From an uncultured Clostridia bacterium (GTDB taxonomy: Bacteria; Bacillota; Clostridia; Christensenellales; Aristaeellaceae), in NCBI GenBank assembly GCA_934621505.1, contig CAKTUU010000002.1:62001-126000 (forward strand): a DNA stretch of 64,000 nucleotides, read 5' to 3'. The notes under the pieces were generated by a model. It was not told the origin of the DNA. It made no database searches and saw only the letters and a list, made by a program, of their open reading frames with translations. Position 1 is the first letter of the stretch. The number at the start of each line of letters is the position of its first letter. The translations under genes were made by a program, and so were the position numbers. Shown piece by piece: positions 60,994 to 64,000 of the stretch.

Positions 60994-62480
60994 GGCTTGC
61001 CCTCCTCTGTAGTAAACAAGATTTCCTTACGCCGCGCCATTTCCTGCACGCGGTCGATATAAACCTGCACATTGGTCACATTGGGGGCGCGCTCGATGCG
61101 CAATTCCCGGTCGGGGAACACCCGCTTGCTGATGGCTCCCGCGCCCATGGCCAGAATGGAGGTGTTTTCCTCCATGATGTCCACGTTATACAAACAGGCC
61201 TTGCCGGGACGGGCATATCCCACATTCTGCTGCTGTCCAGCCATATATTTCTGCCGGTACAGGTAATAGGGCGCAAGACCCAGGTCGGCGGCGGTCTGCT
61301 CGCCCAGCCGCACCATGTCGGCGGCAGCCTGGCCATCCGGCAGGGGCGTTTTTTCCAGATTCAACCGGCTGGACCGTTTAATCGCCAGGGTATGCACCGT
61401 CAGGCTGTCGGGCATCAGGGCGCGGATGCGTTCCATGGTATAGGCAAAATCCCGAGCCGTTTCGCCGGGCAGTCCGGCGATAACGTCCATGTTGATATCG
61501 TCAAAGCCCATTTCCCGGGCCAACAGAAAGGCTCCCTCCGCCTGGGCGGCGGTATGGTCCCGCCCAATCAGCCGCAGAGTCCGGTCGTTCATGGTCTGCG
61601 GGTTGATGCTGATTCGCCCGATGCGCAGCCGTTTCAGCGTTTCCAGCTTGCCCCGGGTAATGGTGTCGGGCCGTCCCGCCTCCACCGTGTATTCCACAGC
61701 GCCCGGGAACAGGGCCATGGCTTCGTCCATCAGGCGGGCAAAGTCGCTTTCATTCAGCGCGGACGGCGTGCCGCCGCCCACATACAGCGCCCGAAGCTTA
61801 AGACCGCAGCGCTTCAGCAGAACGGCTCCCTGCCGCATTTCCCAAAGCAGCGCCTGCAAATAGGGCGCGATCATTTTGCCCTTGCCCACGGCCTCGCCGG
61901 GAAAGGAGCAGTACGCGCAGCGGGTGCGGCAGAAGGGGATGGAAATGTACACATCCGCCTCGCCCACGTTGGGGGCGGGCAACTTTTGCTGTTCAATCAC
62001 GATGCGGCGCAGCAAGTCCGCTTTTTCGGGGGTTACGTCAAAAATGCGCTGTACATTGGCCTGACCTACTTCCAGGATGCAGCCCTGGGCCAGCTGCTCG
62101 TACAGCAGCCGGGTAGGCCGTATGCCGGTCAGGGAACCCCAGGGGGGCTGCACGCCGGTCAGCTGCTTCAGCAGTTCATACAGGGATAATTTGCACAGCC
62201 GCTTGCGCACACGCTTTTCCACAATGGCCCGATGCTGCGGGTCGTCCCCCGAGTCCGGCAGAGAGGCCTGACGGCTGAGGCTCTGCCCGCGAAAGGCAAA
62301 CCCGGACGTGGCGACGCCGTCTTGCTCGACATAGGTATGAACCAGGGGTTCCCAATCCACGCCCGTTTCCGGATTGACCACAAAAGCCTCCACCCGGTAA
62401 AACAGCTTCAGCACGTCGCAAAACTCGTTGGCAAAACCGGCCTGCGGGGTGTGCAGGGCAATGCGCAGCGCTTCCATCAT
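60990..62480 (-). CDS. hemZ: HemZ-type radical SAM protein
   Basis: 496 residues. An N-terminal domain (about 1-170, with PPWGSLTGIRPTRLLYEQL) precedes a radical SAM core: DVYISIPFCRTRCAYCSF holds the CxxxCxxC iron-sulfur site; YVGGGTPSALNESDF, TVEAGRPDTI and MDVIAGLPGET follow. This is the HemN/HemZ family named after oxygen-independent coproporphyrinogen oxidase in Bacillus; many members do not have proven haem activity. No other haem gene is nearby. It overlaps glpK and the hydrolase gene by four bases each. Confidence 0.88.
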   Translation of the reverse strand: MMEALRIALHTPQAGFANEFCDVLKLFYRVEAFVVNPETGVDWEPLVHTYVEQDGVATSGFAFRGQSLSRQASLPDSGDDPQHRAIVEKRVRKRLCKLSLYELLKQLTGVQPPWGSLTGIRPTRLLYEQLAQGCILEVGQANVQRIFDVTPEKADLLRRIVIEQQKLPAPNVGEADVYISIPFCRTRCAYCSFPGEAVGKGKMIAPYLQALLWEMRQGAVLLKRCGLKLRALYVGGGTPSALNESDFARLMDEAMALFPGAVEYTVEAGRPDTITRGKLETLKRLRIGRISINPQTMNDRTLRLIGRDHTAAQAEGAFLLAREMGFDDINMDVIAGLPGETARDFAYTMERIRALMPDSLTVHTLAIKRSSRLNLEKTPLPDGQAAADMVRLGEQTAADLGLAPYYLYRQKYMAGQQQNVGYARPGKACLYNVDIMEENTSILAMGAGAISKRVFPDRELRIERAPNVTNVQVYIDRVQEMARRKEILFTTEEGKP

Positions 62481-63097
62481 TGGGCCGCCTCCACATCGGT
62501 GCCTACCACGCCCGTTTCGTCATGGCCCGGATAAACCGTCATTTTGGGGTGCAGGTGAAACAGGGTGCGCAGGGACTGTTTCAGCTTCATAAAGCTGCCG
62601 TCGGGGAAATCCGTGCGTCCATAGCCATGGGCAAACAGGGTGTCGCCTGTCAAAATGCCCTGTCCCTCCGGCAGCAGATAGCACACGCTGCCCTCGCTGT
62701 GGCCGGGAGTATGCAGCACCTGCAGGGGAATGCCCGCCAGCTCCAGATTTTCGCCCCCCTGCAGCAGCACGCTGGGCCGGGTGTGCACCACCACCTCAAA
62801 GCCAAAGGGAATGGACAGGTTTTCCTGAGCGTCTCCCAGCCGGCGCGCGTCCGCCTGATGCACATACAGCGGAACGCCATATTTTTCACACACTGCGTCC
62901 ACCGCGCCGATATGGTCGCAATGGCCGTGGGTCAGCAGCACGGCGACAGGGCTGCGGCCCTCCAGAGCGGATAAAATGCGCCCTTCCTCCGCGCCCGGGT
63001 CCACCACCAGACATTGACCGTTTTCCGTATTTTCCACCAGATAGCAGTTGCTTTGAAAACTGCCTACAGGGATGCACTGAACTTGCAACTTTGGCAT
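62477..63097 (-). CDS. Metallo-beta-lactamase-fold hydrolase (glyoxalase II-like)
   Basis: 206 residues. The metal site LLTHGHCDHIGAVDAV, then VLHTPGHSEGSVCYLL, LTGDTLFAHGYGRTDFPDGS and VYPGHDETG, are typical of the YqgX/glyoxalase II-like branch. Likely cytosolic thioester hydrolase; substrate not known. In many Firmicutes this gene follows relA and dtd, as here. Confidence 0.92.
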   Translation of the reverse strand: MPKLQVQCIPVGSFQSNCYLVENTENGQCLVVDPGAEEGRILSALEGRSPVAVLLTHGHCDHIGAVDAVCEKYGVPLYVHQADARRLGDAQENLSIPFGFEVVVHTRPSVLLQGGENLELAGIPLQVLHTPGHSEGSVCYLLPEGQGILTGDTLFAHGYGRTDFPDGSFMKLKQSLRTLFHLHPKMTVYPGHDETGVVGTDVEAAQ

Positions 63098-63113
63098 AAA
63101 ACGTCCTTCTTTT

Positions 63114-63563
63114 CTAAAACAGTTTCCGGGAATCCAGCAAAATGGTCACGGGGCCGTCGTTCACCAGGCTTACCTGCATATCCGCGCCAAATACGCCCGT
63201 ATCCACCCGTATGCCACGGCCGCGCCAGCCGGCCACCAGTTCTTCGTACAGGGGATCGGCAGTTTCCGGCCGGGCGGCGGCGATAAAGCTGGGCCTGCGC
63301 CCTCCCCGGGCGTCTCCCAGCAGGGTAAACTGGCTTACCGCCAAAATTTCGCCGCCAATATCTATCAGGGAGCGGTTCATTTTGCCGTTTTCATCCTCAA
63401 ATACCCGCAGGTTGGGCACTTTCTCCGCGATATAGCGCAAATCCTCCTGGGTATCGCCATCCTGCACGCCAATCAGCACCATAAAGCCCTGGGCAATCCG
63501 CCCCCTGACCTCTCCCGCCACGCTGACGCTGGCCTGGGTTACCCGCTGTACAACCGCCCGCAT
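63114..63563 (-). CDS. dtd: D-aminoacyl-tRNA deacylase
   Basis: 149 residues from ATG 63563. It hydrolyses D-aminoacyl- and glycyl-tRNA-Ala mispairs. The N-terminal [15 protein letters not shown], the [20 protein letters not shown] segment (SQxT motif) and [15 protein letters not shown] (NxGPVT motif) are intact. The gene starts 19 bases after relA ends and lies 16 bases before the metallo-beta-lactamase-fold gene; all four are transcribed leftward. Confidence 0.95.
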   Translation of the reverse strand: MRAVVQRVTQASVSVAGEVRGRIAQGFMVLIGVQDGDTQEDLRYIAEKVPNLRVFEDENGKMNRSLIDIGGEILAVSQFTLLGDARGGRRPSFIAAARPETADPLYEELVAGWRGRGIRVDTGVFGADMQVSLVNDGPVTILLDSRKLF

Positions 63564-63582
63564 AGGGGCCTCCCTTCCCGGA

Positions 63583-64000
63583 TCAGGTAGATCCGCGGTA
63601 CACTTCGATAATGTCGCTGCGCTTGCGCAATTGAATAAACACCCGGTCCACCTGCTCACGGCTCTTGACCTGAATGACCATGGTAATGTTGCAGGTTTTG
63701 CGCTTTTCATCCCGCTTGGCGGACACGGCCACAATGGGCACGTCCATATTGCCGATGCACATGGCCAGCTCGCCCAGCAGGCTTACATGGTCGTAAGCGA
63801 TGATGTTGATGGAGGCGTTAAACTCGCTGACGCCCGCGTCGTTGGCCCAGCTGACCTCCACCAGCCTTTCCGGTTCGGCGTTAACCATGTTGGTGCAGTC
63901 CGCCTTATGCACGGTTACGCCGCGGCCCCGGGTAATATAGCCCACAATTTCATCGCCGGGCACCGGGTTGCAGCAGTGGGCAAAGCGCACCAGCATGCCG
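63583..64000 (-). CDS. RelA/SpoT-family (p)ppGpp synthetase/hydrolase, C-terminal end (partial)
   Basis: Only the last 139 residues are inside the window; the gene continues past base 64000. [23 protein letters not shown] with [11 protein letters not shown] is the conserved CC-type zinc-binding region, and the tail is an ACT domain ([38 protein letters not shown]). The full protein is a stringent-response alarmone enzyme that senses uncharged tRNA on the ribosome. Confidence 0.93.
   Translation of the reverse strand, partial: GMLVRFAHCCNPVPGDEIVGYITRGRGVTVHKADCTNMVNAEPERLVEVSWANDAGVSEFNASINIIAYDHVSLLGELAMCIGNMDVPIVAVSAKRDEKRKTCNITMVIQVKSREQVDRVFIQLRKRSDIIEVYRGST

Overview
The window looks like chromosomal DNA from a GC-rich, Gram-positive member of the Clostridia (Firmicutes). 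The evidence is the set of families present: DUF3793, DUF1540, CwlD amidase, HemZ, YlxM with Ffh, KhpA, a T-box leader in front of pheST, AGGAGG-type ribosome binding sites, and sortase-free secreted proteins with Thr/Pro linkers. Genus cannot be set from the sequence alone. CwlD hints at an endospore former. No rRNA, CRISPR array, integrase or intact insertion sequence is visible.

Layout. 1-3.7 kb: tail of a DUF3793 gene, a flavodoxin, a structured gap, two secreted PepSY-like proteins and a membrane-anchored metallophosphoesterase. 3.8-4.0 kb: tRNA-Gln and tRNA-Glu with a consensus promoter and terminator. 4.1-9.8 kb: a YgjV-type membrane protein and a four-gene BMP-type (nucleoside-like) ABC importer. 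9.8-12.3 kb: repeats, a secreted PpiC foldase and a small L,D-transpeptidase. 12.6-18.0 kb (minus): T-box-controlled pheST, then an ECF sigma and anti-sigma pair. 18.2-24.5 kb (mostly minus): DUF1540, then rseP, dxr, cdsA, uppS, a 90-aa unknown, frr and cwlD. At 24.52-24.84 kb a cluster of DnaA-box-like nonamers lies exactly where gene direction switches from minus to plus.

From 24.9 to 58.3 kb almost everything is on the plus strand: secreted NAGPA and CapA-type proteins, an FMN reductase, an RHH/XRE divergent pair, the ylxM-ffh-rpsP-khpA-rimM-trmD translation and secretion cluster, surE, an RpiR regulator, a flavoprotein, an exonuclease, a TGS-uridine kinase fusion, a GT2 enzyme, a peptidoglycan-binding protein, gyrB and gyrA, and then a six-gene operon (47.6-58.3 kb). 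That operon runs phosphohexomutase, GT4 glycosyltransferase, lipoprotein with a VWA-like motif, four-TM protein, tubulin/FtsZ-superfamily GTPase, and a 1159-aa protein carrying an actin/Hsp70-fold ATPase. It is the strongest candidate here for an undescribed system. 58.6-64.0 kb (minus) holds a helical protein, a decayed acetyltransferase, glpK, hemZ, a metallo-beta-lactamase-fold hydrolase, dtd and the end of relA/spoT.

A second theme is repetitive intergenic DNA. Palindrome-rich repeats sit directly behind stop codons at 9757, 23148, 43762 and 58321. Two MITE-like elements (12.38 and 18.41 kb) share termini, and each is flanked by a 32- or 37-bp duplication of the local terminator hairpin between convergent genes.
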